64,000 bases of DNA from Cryptomeria japonica. Lineage: Eukaryota > Streptophyta > Pinopsida > Cupressales > Cupressaceae. Where the stretch lies: assembly GCF_030272615.1 (NCBI RefSeq), contig NC_081408.1:406484889-406548888 (forward strand), in the 5' to 3' direction. This document shows positions 46,759 through 58,965 of the stretch, one piece after another. Position 1 is the first letter of the stretch, and each line of letters opens with the position of its first letter. The translations under genes were made by a program, and so were the position numbers. A model generated the notes under the pieces. That model saw only the letters and a program-made list of their open reading frames with translations. It was not told where the DNA came from and searched no databases.

Positions 46759-47717
46759 ATATATGCAAGAATGACAATTATTTTTGGTCAATTCCACTAA
46801 TACCAGTTTTGAGATACAATGGAGATCAACAAGGAGGCGAATGGAGGACAATCGGTATATGAGTTGGAAGCGGTTAGCACTCAACCGGTATCAATGTTCA
46901 AACCGGTTTCACTGATTGTGTGATGAGTTATCACTAGTCATGATGAGTTATCTCTAACCAACATTTTTGGTGATGATTTGTGATGTGTTATGAAAGATTG
47001 TCTAGATACACTGAACCTAGGAAATTGTGATAAGGTTCTTGAGCCGACATGAAACCTAATGTCTATAAAAAGACAATGTGATGAGTTATTTTGATATGCA
47101 AGATACAAGTGATGTTATGAGTTAGATTTGATGCAATTTATTGAAGGAGTTGCAGAGTATGTCGATGATGTAGTACTGAGTGAGTAGAAGAGGATCTATA
47201 AAAGCAAGATGTGCTATTTCTAGATCATACCACCTGTTGTTTTATAATCACTACAATAGTTAAATCCCCTAACCAGGTAAGCTCTAACAAGCTTCATTGT
47301 ACAAATCCTCTAACCAGGTGATCCATTAGTTTGGATTTGAAATCCTTTACCGAGGTTACTCCTAACAGGGTATTACCTTTAACCAGGTATAGCTCCTAAC
47401 AGGGGTTTAGGATGTTTAAGAGGATTTGCTCCTAATAGAGCACTTTGTAGACCTTTACTGGCCAGTTACCTATTTCTGCAGATAGTTAACTTGTGAGTCC
47501 CATCTCACCATGGTTTTTTCCCAGTTTGGTTTTCCACGTATAAACACTTGTGTTATGGTGAATGTTTTACTTGTTGTGAATGCTTTTATAACACTTTGGA
47601 TTGGATGCAAAGTCTTAAATAAAATGGTTAATTGTTTTTACCAGACTGAGTTTAAAGTGTTATTATTTTTTCTATCACTGATTCACCCCCTCCTCTCAGT
47701 GCTTTATAAGTCTATCA
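46759..47717 (+). repeat. NA-1 3' LTR, second part
   Basis: Continues the NA-1 LTR interrupted at 39269 and ends TCTATCA, followed by AGGAC. It has its own copy of the micro-hairpin array (47262-47470). Confidence 0.9.
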
Positions 47718-47725
47718 AGGACAAC

Positions 47726-48514
47726 TGAAGTAGTCACCGATAAGGAGGAACCTCAAAGAGATCAATTTGGACCGGTCAGCAAAAGTAAACACAATGGAAA
47801 CACAAAGATATGATGGAGGCAATGCAAAACTGATTATTTTATTGCATGAAGATTGATTACAACCAACCGAGTAACAACATACCATCTCACATGCATGGTA
47901 GAACATATAGAATAGGTCACAACCGGGACCTTGAATCTTGAGATCTATCTTCTACGCATAGTCTAGCTACTTGATTCTCTCCTTGATTACATTCTAAGGT
48001 GCAATTACAATTATATATCGATCCAAAGGATTCAATCAGCCCAAAAAGGGATCAAAACCTGAAGAACAAGACCTAACATGTAAAAATAACAAGGTCGGCC
48101 TCTGCTAAGAGATTCCTCCAAAAAATCCAAAGGATGAAACGTAGATCACGGGAAAAGGTCGGCTACATGGCAAGGAACATCAAAATCAACTCCCAAGGCT
48201 CTGCAAGCTTCAGAAGGGGTTTTGATAGATCACCAAAATAGGTCTAGGCAATCGGTAACAAGAACTACCAACCGGTAACAAGAAATTATCAAGGAAACCG
48301 ATAGGATATCTTGTCAAAAAATGATCCAAATGCAATGTGGTTTGGAAGCAAGAAAGATGATCAAGTATTCAAATAGAACCCAACTCCTCAGGATCCGGTG
48401 AGCGAAAACTGAGACACAGAAAATAAAACTGAAACTGCAAATAGAAAGAAAAACATAATGAAAATGTTTTTGGTTGATACAAGATTGCTATGAACCGGGG
48501 ATGCTCCTGTATCA
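47726..48514 (-). repeat. Gypsy-B 3' LTR (789 bp)
   Basis: Pairs with 53227-54028 and with 18063-18861. No clear polypurine tract was seen just before it on the minus strand; the preceding segment contains a GTGAG..CTCAC inverted repeat instead. Confidence 0.88.
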
Positions 48515-48545
48515 GACATCCGGGGTTATTGAAAAAGTGAGCCTC

Positions 48546-50404
48546 TCACTTTATTGGGGTTAGAGGAAAACTAAGGTGGTCTACCTCTGCCTGATAAATC
48601 CAAGATGAGTCTTCAACTAGTCTATCCTTCCACTTCACAAGATATTCCTTATATTGACTGCTCTGGGTACTATGCCCAATCCTACTGTCCAAAATCTCTT
48701 CAATCTGATCTGGTTCCTTTTGGGGCAACTGTTTCTCTAAATCTACAACACTATCCTCATTGAATTCTAGTTCATGATACTCATGAAGATCTGCAATGTT
48801 AAATATAGGTGAAATACTCAAACTATCTGGTAACTCCACTTCATATGCATTTCCAGAATTGAACTTCCTCAAAATTCTGCAAGGTCCAAACTTCTTCATC
48901 TGCAACTTGTTATAAATTCCAACCGGGAATCTCTCTTTTCTCATATATACCATCACTTCATTGCCAACTTCAAATTCCTTATGTCTCCTCTTTTCATTTT
49001 CCTTCTCCTTGTATTTAATATTCATGTCTTCCAAATGCTTTTAACCTAAATATGCAATGCTGCCATGTGATCTGCAAAGTCTTCTTCTTTTGAACTTCTC
49101 TGGTCTTCATTGCTAATGTCTCTCAATTCTGATATACCTCTAGGATCCACTCTGGTAACAATCTCAAAAGGTTTTCTTATGGTACTTCTATTTATTGAAT
49201 TGTTGTAGGCAAACTCTGCTTGTGCAAGGATCAAATCCCAACTTCTGGTTTTATCTCCCTCTAAACATCTCAACAAGTTTCCCAAACTCCGGTTATCAAC
49301 TTTTGTCTGTCCATTAGTCTATGGATGAAAATTAGAACTGAACTTCAAATCTATCTTCATCTTCTTCCAAAGTGTTCTCCAAAAATAGCCAACAAACTTG
49401 GTGTCTCTGTCTGAAACTATGCTCTTAGGCAATCCATGCAATCTCACCACTTCCTTGAAAAATAAGTCTGCTACATGCAATGCATCTAATGTCTTCTTAC
49501 AAGGTATGCAATGAGTCATCTTCAAGAATCTATCCACTACCAAAAATATAGAATCATTCCCTCTTAGTGTCTTAGGCAATCCAAGTACAAAATCCCTGCT
49601 TATATCCTCCCAAGGTCTTACCGATACTGTCAAAGGTTTATACAATCCCACATTCTGACTACTACCCTTTGCAACTTGACAAAATCTATAACTCTGCACA
49701 TATATCTTAACATCCCTGTGAATCTGGGGCCAAAAGTACTACTCAGTCACCAATGCTACTATTGTGTCAATGCCAAAATGTCTAGCTAGTCCTCCACTGT
49801 GTTTCTCCTTTATCAAATTCTCCCTCATAGAACTCTTAGGTATGCACAACTGAACTCCTCTGAATAAAATCCCATCCTGAATGAACTAATCCAACCACTT
49901 TCTTCTATTTACCATAACCAGTTCTCTATATGCTTTCCAAGGTTTTGCAAAATTCGGGTCATCATCATACAAGGTCTTCAAATATTCAATTCCTAATACT
50001 ACCACTCTCATCTCTGTCAACAAATTCCTTCTCTGACTCAATGCATCAACAATTTTGTTATATTTCCCACTTCTATGCTTCAACACAAAGGTGTAACTCT
50101 GCAAGAATTATACCCATCTCATATGTCTCTGATTCAACTTACTCTGACTATTCAAATATAGCAACGCTTGATAATTTGTATACAACACAAACTCCTTAGG
50201 CAACAAGTAATGTCTCCACTTCTTCAAGGCTTGAACTATGGCATAAAACTCTTGATCATACACTGAATATCTCCTTCGGGCATCATTCAATTTCTCACAA
50301 AAATAAGCTACTGCTCTCCCTTCCTGACTCATGACTACTCCTATTGTTGTTCCACTTGCATCACAATCCACTTGAGATACTTTATTGAAATCCGATAAAG
50401 ACAA
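48546..50404 (-). pseudogene. Gypsy-B RNase H, integrase and chromodomain
   Basis: Minus-strand order: RNase H (VDCDASGTTIGVV at 50370, YDQEFYAIVQALKKWRHYL at 50250), integrase core ([15 protein letters not shown] at 49610, [15 protein letters not shown] at 49410, NRSLGNLLRC at 49285), GPY/F-like region (FGPCRILRKF at 48890) and chromodomain (EEILDSR, EYLVKWKDR, EDSSWI at 48700-48590). Stops near 50105 (TAA or TAG after RWV), 49885, 49735, 49319 and 49043 break it. The second catalytic Asp (VSDRD) and the Glu region are recognisable. It matches Gypsy-B' closely. Confidence 0.88.
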
Positions 50405-51570
50405 TATAGGTTGCTCAACACTTTCTGCTTCAACACTTCAAAACTTTTGTTTGCTCTGGTGGTCCACTTGAATTCCTTTCGATGTCCTCTCATGGTCTCA
50501 ATCATAGGGTTACAAACTGAACTGAAATTTTTGATAAACTTCTGGTAAACACTAGCCAATCCATGAAATGACCTTACCTCTCCAATGCTTTCTAGTGTAG
50601 GCCATTCAACAATTGTTTTCACTTTCTCAAGGTCCATCTTCAAACCATCCTTAGATATCACAAATCCCAAATAGATTAACTCATCCTTTATGAAAGTACA
50701 CTTCTTTATATTGATCAGCAAATTATCTTCTCTCAATCTCTGCAAAACTTGTCTTAACTGTAACAAATGCTCCTCTTTTGTCCTACAGAAAATCAGAATG
50801 TCTTCAAAATACACAATAACAAACTTACCCAAGAATTTCTTCAATACCTCATTCATCTGCCTCATCAAAGTACTCGGTGCATTAGTCAATCCAAAAGGCA
50901 TCACCAACCATTCATAAAGTCCTTCATTTGTCTTAAATATTGTTTTCCACTCATCACCTTCTCTGATCCTGATATGATGATATCCACTCTTCAAATCTAT
51001 CTTTGTAAAGTATTTTTCTCCACTCAAACAGTCCATTATGTCATCCATCCTAGGCAAAGGAAACTGGTATTTCACTATGATCTTGTTTATTTCTCTGGAA
51101 TCAGTACACATTCTCCACTCTCCATTCTTCTTAGGTGCTAATACTGTTGGTACTGCACAAGGGCTCAAACTCTCCTCGATCAAACCTTTCTTCAACAGCT
51201 TCTGCACTTGTCTATTCAGTTCTTCATTCTCTATCGGTGTCAACTGGTGTGCAACTTTGTTAGGAAAACTAGCTCCGAGAACCAAGTCCATGCAATGACT
51301 AATACTTCTCATAGGTGGCAATCCATTAGTTATATTAACTGAAATGATGTCTTCATATTCTGTCAGCAACTCTTTTATCTCTTTTAGGTGTTCTCCTTCT
51401 GGTTCTGGTTTCTTAGTCTTCTTAGGAATTAAGGCAAAACACACATTCTCATGTCTCAATCCATCCAAGAATTTCCTTCCATCTACCAAAAATATTATAG
51501 CATTCGTACAAACTTCATTCTTCAAAGGTTCCTCCAAGGGTAACAAGGTTTGCTTCATCCCATTGGCCAC
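50341..51570 (-). pseudogene. Gypsy-B reverse transcriptase, catalytic YxDD changed to YFED
   Basis: A 409-codon open frame with RT motifs: SPCAVPTVLAPKKNGEWRMC (51150), INKIIVKYQFPLPRMDDIMD, FTKIDLKSGYHHIRI (50990), VMPFGLTNAPSTLM (50890), VIVYFEDILIF (50815), YLGFVISKDGLKMD (50660) and FHGLASVYQKFIKNFS (50555). The catalytic YxDD motif reads YFED, with the first Asp replaced by Glu, which would be expected to abolish or weaken polymerase activity. The ending near 50341 runs into the RNase H frame with a shift. The protease lies upstream at about 51580-51950 in broken form. Confidence 0.9.
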
Positions 51571-51975
51571 AATATTGTATATATTCTTCCTCTCATCATG
51601 TACTGCATGTCTATCAAACTACCAAGGTCTACCCTACAAAAGGTGACAAATATTCATAGGCATAATATCACACAAGACTTCATCATGGTAATTCCCAATT
51701 TTCAATTTCACCAAACATTGTTCACTCACTAACAACTTATGTTCATCCTAAATCCATGCTATCTGATAAGGTTTAGGGTGTTTCAATCTCCCCAATTTCA
51801 ACTTATTCAACCTTTTTTTTTTTTTTTTCCTTTTTTTCTGAAACAAGATTATCTAAACTACCACTATCGATAACAACTTTACAACACTTACCGGATACCT
51901 TACATCTGGTCTTGAATAGATTCTTCCTCTGTAAGGGCTCTTCATCTCCTACGGTATGACAAAAAGCTCTCCTCA
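51571..51975 (-). pseudogene. Gypsy-B protease region, broken
   Basis: Between the gag zinc knuckle and RT, where the retropepsin domain belongs. Only short similarity is visible, with several stops and a 16-T run (51813-51828) followed by CC and more T, probably slippage. No DSG active site could be picked out. Confidence 0.5.
51813..51828. repeat. Poly-T run (16 T; poly-A on the element strand)
   Basis: Homopolymer inside the Gypsy-B protease region, followed by CC and TTTTTTT. It is a likely slippage or insertion scar that breaks the frame. Confidence 0.9.
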
Positions 51976-52932
51976 TCACCAACAGTTCTCAATCTTCTGG
52001 TTTAATGTCTGATCCAGTGGGGTTTCTTCCACCATTGTTTCTCTTCCGGTAGTTTCTATCTTCTTACACTCAAATGCACAATGTCCTTCTCCTCCACACT
52101 TAAAGCAGGTTCCTCTAAATGTCCTTTTGTCTTGTCTTCCAAAATTATCATTTCGGTAACCATCTGGTTCTCTCCTCCAGTGGAAATTTCTATCATCCTT
52201 CCGGTATGAATTAACTTCTTTGTTCACTTCCTTGTCCTTGCTCTGATCTGTACTTATTCCTCTTCCTCTGATATATCCTCTTCCTCCTTGAAATCTTCCT
52301 CCGGTAAACCTTCCACCTCTGCCTCTCTGCCTCTGCTCATGTCTTTTTTTAGATTTTCTTCTGCCTTTAGGGCATACTGGTAAGCCTCTTCAACACTCTC
52401 CAATTTGATCATTCTTAGTTCATCTTGTATAGACATCCACAATCCATTCAAATATCTTGCAACTTGTTCAACTTCATCATCAACATGTTCACATCTGATA
52501 TTCAACTTGTAAAATGCTTCGGTGTACTCCTTCACACTAGATTCCTTATGTCTCAAATTCTACAACTTCTGAAATAGATCCACTTAATAATTCACTGACA
52601 CAAACTTTGACTTCAAATTAGAAATCATCTGATGACTTCAAATTAGAAATCATCTGATGCCATGTCTTAATCTTCTCTTTACCTCTTCTCTATCTATCAA
52701 CTTGCAAATGCTCCCACCAAAGAGATGCATGACCTTTCAAACGGGTACAGGCATATTTCACCTTCCTCTCTTTTGCAGTGTTTTCGAAATCAAAATACTT
52801 ATCCATCTCCGAGATCCAATCCATTAATTCATACGAATCTAACTTCCCATCGTATTTCGGTGGGGCAAAATGAGGTTTAGTATTTTCCCTACTCAAAACC
52901 CTTAAAAACCTTTCCTCCTTTGGATCAACCAT
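51976..52932 (-). pseudogene. Gypsy-B gag with CCHC zinc knuckle
   Basis: Minus strand: MVDPKEERFLRVL (52932), PPKYDGKLDSYELMDWISEM (52850), WWEHLQ (52700), then a frame break caused by a 25-bp tandem duplication (52609-52658), ESSVKEYTEAFYKLNIRC (52545), acidic EEDFKEEEDISEEEE, and the knuckle CFKCGGEGHCAFEC (about 52100, CX2CX4HX4C). Typical chromovirus gag order. Confidence 0.85.
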
Positions 52933-53213
52933 CGCTAGGTTTTCTTATTTTGTCGGGGCTTCTTCTCCTTCATCTTCACTTACATCTTCAATATGTTGAC
53001 CTCTTCTTTCAGCTGTCTCCACAGCTTCCAACTGGGCTGCTATTCCTCGCAACATCTCCATCACAACAAGGTCTATATTCCCACGTGCTCCACCATTCCT
53101 AGCTCCTCTTTGCACCCTCATTCACACTAGTCCTCTGTAGCTGCAGGTCAAATCCGCAATCCGCCACCCTACAACAAAATTTTAGGACACGCAACCTCTG
53201 GAACCAAACTTCA

Positions 53214-53224
53214 CTCTGATACCA
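53214..53224 (-). promoter_or_regulatory. Gypsy-B primer-binding site (initiator-Met tRNA type)
   Basis: On the minus strand TGGTATCAGAG, two bases after the 5' LTR end. Confidence 0.8.
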
Positions 53225-53226
53225 CT

Positions 53227-54028
53227 TGAAGACATCATTAGTGAGGAGGTACCTCAAAGAGATCAATCTGGACTGGTCAGCAAGAGTAAACACAATGGAA
53301 ACACAAAGATATGATGAAGGCAATGCAAAATAGATTGTTTTATTGCATGAAGATTGATTACAACCAACCGGTAACAACCGGGTTACAGTATACCACCTCA
53401 TAGGCCTGGTAGAACATACATAATAGGTCACAACTGAGACCTTGAATCTTGAGATATATCTTCTACACACAGTCTAGCTACTTGATTCTCTCCTTGATTA
53501 CATTCTAATGCGCAATTACAATTATATATCAATCCAAAGGATCTGGTCGGCCCAAAAAGGTATCAAAATCCAAAGAACAAGACCTAATGTGTAAAAATAA
53601 CAAGGTCGGCCTCCGCCAAGAGATTCCTCCAAAAAATCCAAAGGATGAAACGTAGATCATGGGAAAAGGTCAGCCACACGCCAAGGAACATCGAAATCAA
53701 CTCCCAAGGCTTCGCAAGCTTCAGTAGGGGTTCCAGTAGATCAGCAAAATAGGTCTAGGCAACTGGTAACAAGAATTTCCAATCAGTAACAGGAAGCTAT
53801 CAAGGAAACCAATAGTGATATCTTGTCGAAAAATGATCCAAATGTGATGTGGTCTAGAATCAAGAAAGATGATCAAGTCTTCAAGTAGAATCTAACTCCT
53901 CAGGATCCAATGAGCCAAAATTGAGACACACATAAAAGAAAATTGAAACTGCGAACAAAAAGAAAAACAAAAAGAAAATGTTTTTGGTTGATGCAAGATT
54001 GCTATGAACCGGGGATGCTCCCACATCA
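53227..54028 (-). repeat. Gypsy-B 5' LTR (802 bp)
   Basis: Pairs with 47726-48514. TATATA on the minus strand (about 53524-53530) lies at the same place as in the other two LTRs of the family and may be the core promoter. Confidence 0.88.
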
Positions 54029-54033
54029 ACAAT

Positions 54034-54982
54034 AATGGCCTAACCAGGTTAATACACCTCCAACCTCTCAGCCAGCTATTATGCCACCTGCAAATGTTCC
54101 ACTAAGACCTACACAACTTCCTACCTAGCCTGCTCCTAATCCTAACAATAAACCACAACAACAACTTGTGTATTCAACAGAGTTTAACCAATATCCTGCC
54201 TACTTAGTTAATATCAGTGATGTTCATCTAGGATCAAGAAAAACTTTGCAATTGCCAGCTACTCTAGTAATCACAAAATTAGCCAATGAGGAGGAAGAAA
54301 TAGTTGAACTAACCCCATTTTTGGCACCTAATGATCCTAAGGATCCAGACCCTCCATTCCCTCAAAGAATGGCTCAACCAAAATCTAATCCTAAGCCAAC
54401 ATTTGATTTTCTGGATCAGCTTAAGAAAGTTTCCATAAAAATTCCTCTTTTATAGGCCATTAAGGATAACCTATATATAGAAAATCTCTTAGGGAAGCTT
54501 GTTAAAAGAAACTTGGATGGAAGAAAAAAGAACCTACAACAGTTCATGTTTTGGGTAAACTAGCTGACATCATGCTGGGAAAAGTGATCATTCCCAAGTA
54601 TTCAAATCATGGTAATCTAGTTTTTTCAATTATGATAAATGGAGTCATGATTCAAATTAATCTCATAGACTTAGGAGCTACTATTAATGTAATGACCAAG
54701 GAGATTATACAAAGTCTAAATTTGGCCCATATAAGACCTACTCAGACAATTCTCCAATTAGTTGATAGTTCCATAGTTAAACCAGATGGTATCATAGAAG
54801 ACATTGTAGTAACTCTTGAATCTTGGGAGTATCCTACTGATTTTATGATTCTATCACCTAATAATACTCAGGGAGGCTATCCAATTATTTTGGGAAGGCC
54901 TTGGTTGGCTATTGTAGATGCTTATATTGGTTGCAGATCTGGGAACATGACTATTTCAAATGGAGATAGTACAAAAAATTGA
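54034..54982 (+). pseudogene. Gypsy-A gag end and protease (DLGAT-type)
   Basis: Continues the gag frame cut at 32674 without a shift if NA-1 and Gypsy-B are removed. It is Pro/Gln/Asn-rich, with stops at 54034-54036 (TAA, in the target duplicate) and near 54128 (TAG), then VYSTEFNQYPAYLVNI and LPFLxPND-type text. Protease at about 54600-54960: VMIQINLIDLGATINVM (active site DLGAT instead of the common DSGA, as in Athila/Tat), QLVDSSIVKPDGIIEDI and YPIILGRPWLA. Breaks near 54455 and 54560. Confidence 0.85.
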
Positions 54983-55335
54983 CACTCTTTCCACCTGCCC
55001 AACCTCAAGAAGAATCAAAGAACTTTGGCTGGCCTAATTTGGGAGGTGAATCTAAAGAAGATGCTAAATATAAGGTAAAAATTATGATGATTGATAGACA
55101 TCCTCTTCTCCATCTCTATGATGAAGAACAACTATTGCTACAAGTGTTGAACAATACATGTATACAAGAAGCTCCAACAAAAGATATTATTAGTAATTTT
55201 GAATGATCTTCAAAACAGCTATTACAAACATTTGATTTTCTTACTCCGACATTTGTTCACACTTTGTTACCTCTAAAAGTCAAGCTACCTAGTGTGAATG
55301 AATCCTCAATGAAATAAATCACTAAACAACTTGAA

Positions 55336-58156
55336 GTGGCAATTGGAAAGCAACTCATTATTAACAATCAACTCTCAACACAACAAGAGAAGTCATTGAG
55401 AGAATTGTTGCAGGAAAAGCAATTTTCCTTTGCTTGGGATTATATTGATATGGTGGGCTTAGATCCTAAGCTATGTACTCAAAGAATTTACATTCAAGAG
55501 AACACTAAGCCAATCAAACAACCTCAGAGAAGAGTTAATCCAACCCCTAGAGAAATTGTAAAGACATAATTACAAAAGCTATTGGATGCCGGATTCATCT
55601 ACCCCATCTTAGACAGTAAATGGCTTTCACCATTGGTAATTTTTCCTAAAAAGAATGGTAATGGAGAGTGTGTGTAGAATATAGAGAATTGAACAAAGCT
55701 ACCAAAAAAGATCACTTTCCACTACCTTTCATTGATTAGGTACTTGACTCTCTAGCAGGTAAGAAATATTTCTCATTTCTTGATGGGTTTAGTGGTTATA
55801 ATCAGAGACAAATTGCACCAGAGGACCATGAAAAGACAACTTAAACTTGTCCCTGGGGATTACTCTATCCTTCCATTTGGGTTATGTAATTCTCCAACAA
55901 TATTTCAAAGAGCAGTTCTAAGTATTTTTGTAGACATCTCACACAATTGTATGAAGATCTATATGGATGATTTCCCCACATATTGTGATGAGTTTCAAGA
56001 AGTAATTGATAATATATCTAAGGTGCTACAAAGGTGCCAAGATCATAATCTATTCCTCAATAGTGAGAAATTCTTTCTCATGATGCAAGAGGGAGTAGTC
56101 CTGGGACATTACATTTCAACCACAAGAATTGAAGTGGACCCTGCTAAAATTGAGGTAATCAAAACTCTTCCAATCCCTACCAAGAAAAAAGATGTACGTA
56201 TTTTTTTTGGGCATGCTAGTTACTATAGGAGATTTATAAAAAAAATTAGTACCATTGCAAGCCCTTTGTATGGTCTTTTGTTAAAAGATGTTGAGTTTCA
56301 ATGGACACCATTGTGTGACAAAGCATTTCAAGATCTCAAAATAGTAATCACACAAGCACCAGTCCTACGAGGCCCCAAGTGAAACCTGCCTTTCTATATA
56401 TATATATATATAGATGCCTCTGACCATGCAGTGGGAGCAGTTCTTTCTCAAAAAGAAGGAGCCTTAGAAAATCCAGTCTATTTCATTAGCAAAAATTTGC
56501 AAAAAGCTTAACTCAATTACATTGTCACAGATTAAGAGATGTTAGCAGTCGTATATGCTCTTAATAAGATCAGACATTACATTACATGATACTAAGTCTT
56601 TGTTTATACTGATCATACAATAATAAGATACCTTATGAACAAGCCAGTTATTTCAGGAAGACTGGCAAGATGGCTTCTCTTGATGCAAGAATTTGATATT
56701 ACCATCATTGACAAACCAAGAAAGATAAATGTTGTTGTTGATTTCTTATCTAGATTTACAAACCAACTTGATGAGCCTAAAATAGATGACTCTTTTCTAG
56801 ATGAGAATTTGTTTGCAATCACAGTGCACATACCATGGTATGTAGATATAGATAATTACTTAGTTACGAGTAAGGTACCTACCTCCTTCTCCCCAAAGGA
56901 CAAAAGGATTTTGATTGAAAAGAGATTTCCATACACATGGGTAAATGGATGTTTGTTCTATATTGAACTAGACAATGTTATGAGAAGATGTACTAGAGAA
57001 GATGAAACATTTGACATCCTCCATCATGGCATGATGAACCTTGTGGTGGTCATTTTGCTGCCAAAAGAACAACCGTCAAGATACTTAACATAGGGTATTA
57101 TTGGCCTAATCTACATAGGGATGCAGCTAACTATACTAGAAAATGTGATAGATGCCAGAGGATGGGGCCCGAGAAAAAAAATCAGATGAGATGCCACTGT
57201 ATCCATAGGTAGTTGTTACCCCATTTGATAAATGGGGTATGGAATTTATTGGTCCAATTGATCCTACATCTTAGTTTGTACTGACTACTTGACTAAATGG
57301 GTTGAAGTCAAAGCAATGAGACATGCCAGGGACAATAAAGTTACAGAGTTTCTATAGGAGGACACATTTACCAGATATGGAGTACCTCAAGAAATTGCAA
57401 CTGATCAAGGTGCACAATTCACATCTAACCTAATTACTGCTATGATAGAGTAGTATAATATTAGACATAAAAAGTGTACACCCTATCATCCTTAGGGCAA
57501 TGGTCAAGTTGAAGTGACTAATAGAGAAATTGAGGTCATCCTCACCAAAACAATTGCACTGCATAGGAAATATTGGAGACATTGCCTCCCAAAAGCACTC
57601 TGGGCCTACTGAACATCCTGGAAAACAACAACAGGGTTTATACCCTTTGAACTGGTCTATGGTAAACATGTTTCCATGCCCATTGAATTTGAGAATATAA
57701 CTTTGTGTACAATAGTACAATTGGGAATGCAATTATCAAAGGCACAACAAGAAACAATATTGCGTCTAAATCAATTGGATGAATTGAGGAAATCAGCATT
57801 ACAGAATACACTTTTAGTCCAATAGCATCGCATGAAATGGCATGATAAATACATCAAACCTAAAACTTTTCATGTTGGGGATTGGGCTTTATTGTATGAT
57901 TCAAGATTTAAATATAATTTGGGGAAGTTACAAACAAGGCATGCTAGGGCCTTATGAAATTGAACAAGTGTTTGATAATGGCGTAGTCAAGTTGGCCACT
58001 ATTGATAATGCATGGTTCAAACTACTTGTCAATGGATATCAACTCCACCTATATCATAAACCAAGAACTAATGAAGAGTTTATTCAACAGTTTCAACCAC
58101 TACCAACTCTTCCTGTAGCCACTAAAGGTGAGCCTCTGGTTCCACCATTTAATTGA
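55336..58156 (+). pseudogene. Gypsy-A reverse transcriptase, RNase H and integrase
   Basis: RT (PQRRVNPTPREIV; FPKKNGNGE; FLDGFSGYNQ; PFGLCNSPTIFQ; catalytic IYMDDF near 55958; HASYYRRFIKKIS), RNase H (IDASDHAVGAVLSQKEG near 56410; VYTDHTIIRYLM near 56600), integrase zinc-binding region (ILHHGMM ... KCDRCQ near 57140), core (WGMEFIGPID near 57235; ATDQGAQFTS near 57400; PYHP, TAG, GNGQVEVTNRE near 57485) and a GPYEI end (57955). It breaks about fifteen times, many of them TAG for Gln (for example 57357, 57452, 57493, 57823). A (TA)n tract at 56393-56412 sits at the start of RNase H. Ends LVPPFN at 58156. Confidence 0.88.
56393..56412. repeat. (TA)n microsatellite inside Gypsy-A RNase H
   Basis: Ten or so TA repeats, encoding alternating Ile and Tyr just before the catalytic DASDH motif. 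Probably expanded after insertion. Confidence 0.85.
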
Positions 58157-58821
58157 TGATAGTTGTTAAAATCATAATAAATACTTCATGTCCACCTAGA
58201 GTTTCTTCCACCATTTCATTCCACGTCATCTTCATCTCATTCTGCTTTCTTGTCTTTCATTTCACTTACACCATCATTCTTCTATGAACATTTCAACAAT
58301 AATCTTCTCTTGTATCACACATGCCAACACAAGTCAGAACGTGCCACAATCACATCACAAAGCACATAAGTATATTTACACTTTCATGATTACGACTTTT
58401 TGCTTCATATTTTTTGTCATTTCATTCAAATTTTAAATAATTATGATTGCATATTGATTTCCTACCCTTACGCATGTGTGGACACTATATCTATCTTCAG
58501 TTGGGGGGTGGGAGAGATGATTGTGAGATAAGGTATTGCCATTATTAGACCTATATAAATTAGAATAATCATGTTAACTCATGTTAAAGGAATGAGTTAG
58601 TTTTACCTATCATTGTTAAAGTCTAGTTTATTCCTAATTTGGCAAATTTTTAAACTATTTCCTTTCAAGTTGAGTCTATGTAAAATTTGGAAGCCTGCCT
58701 AGTAAATATTATTTTCTCTTGCTGTCTAAATAAAGAAAACTTCATATTTCGGGTTTAACATAAAGAGATTTTCTTGAAGAAAGTAACAACTACAGTAATG
58801 GGAGGTCCCTATTAAGAGAGA
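58157..58821 (+). other. Spacer between Gypsy-A pol and the extra 3' ORF
   Basis: Contains no open frame of note. It includes a G-rich GTTGGGGGGTGGGAG tract (about 58500-58513), which resembles the polypurine tract just before the 3' LTR (63766-63777) and might be an internal one. Confidence 0.5.
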
Positions 58822-58965
58822 GCCTATAGACCACGCTCTGATATTATAAGATGAGGATTGTGAACCTTTGTATAAAAGATGTGGGTGGTTAGATTATTTC
58901 TTAAAATTGCATACTTATGATGATAATGTAGCCCTCGTGTGTGCACAATATTTGAAGGATGATAT

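Larger units (their letters stand above)
32675..47717 (+). mobile_element. NA-1: non-autonomous LTR element with a large unknown ORF, TSD AGGAC; carries NA-2
   Basis: 5' LTR 32675-33845 (TGTTGGCTTGGTG ... AAGTCTATCA). 3' LTR starts at 39054 and, after the NA-2 insertion, resumes at 46759 and ends at 47717. AGGAC is duplicated exactly (32670-32674 and 47718-47722). Primer site TGGTATCAAAGCC, polypurine tract CAAAGGGGGAAAT. Without NA-2 it is about 7.55 kb. It has a gag-like zinc-knuckle ORF and a ~1,050-codon second ORF, but no protease, integrase, RT or RNase H. Mobilisation by a Copia-type partner is inferred from the similar LTR ends, primer site and polypurine tract. Confidence 0.88.
47726..54028 (-). 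mobile_element. Gypsy-B: chromovirus with both LTRs, TSD ACAAC/ACAAT
   Basis: Minus-strand Ty3/Gypsy element of 6.3 kb: 5' LTR 53227-54028, primer site 53214-53224, gag, protease-RT-RNase H-integrase-chromodomain, 3' LTR 47726-48514. LTRs begin TGAT(G/A)..GGAGCATCCCCGG and end CTTCA. Target copies are ACAAC (47721-47725) and ACAAT (54029-54033); the C-to-T change in the right copy turns a Gln codon of Gypsy-A gag into TAA. It inserted into Gypsy-A eight bases right of the NA-1 site. It is the same family as Gypsy-B' (6833-18861). Confidence 0.92.
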
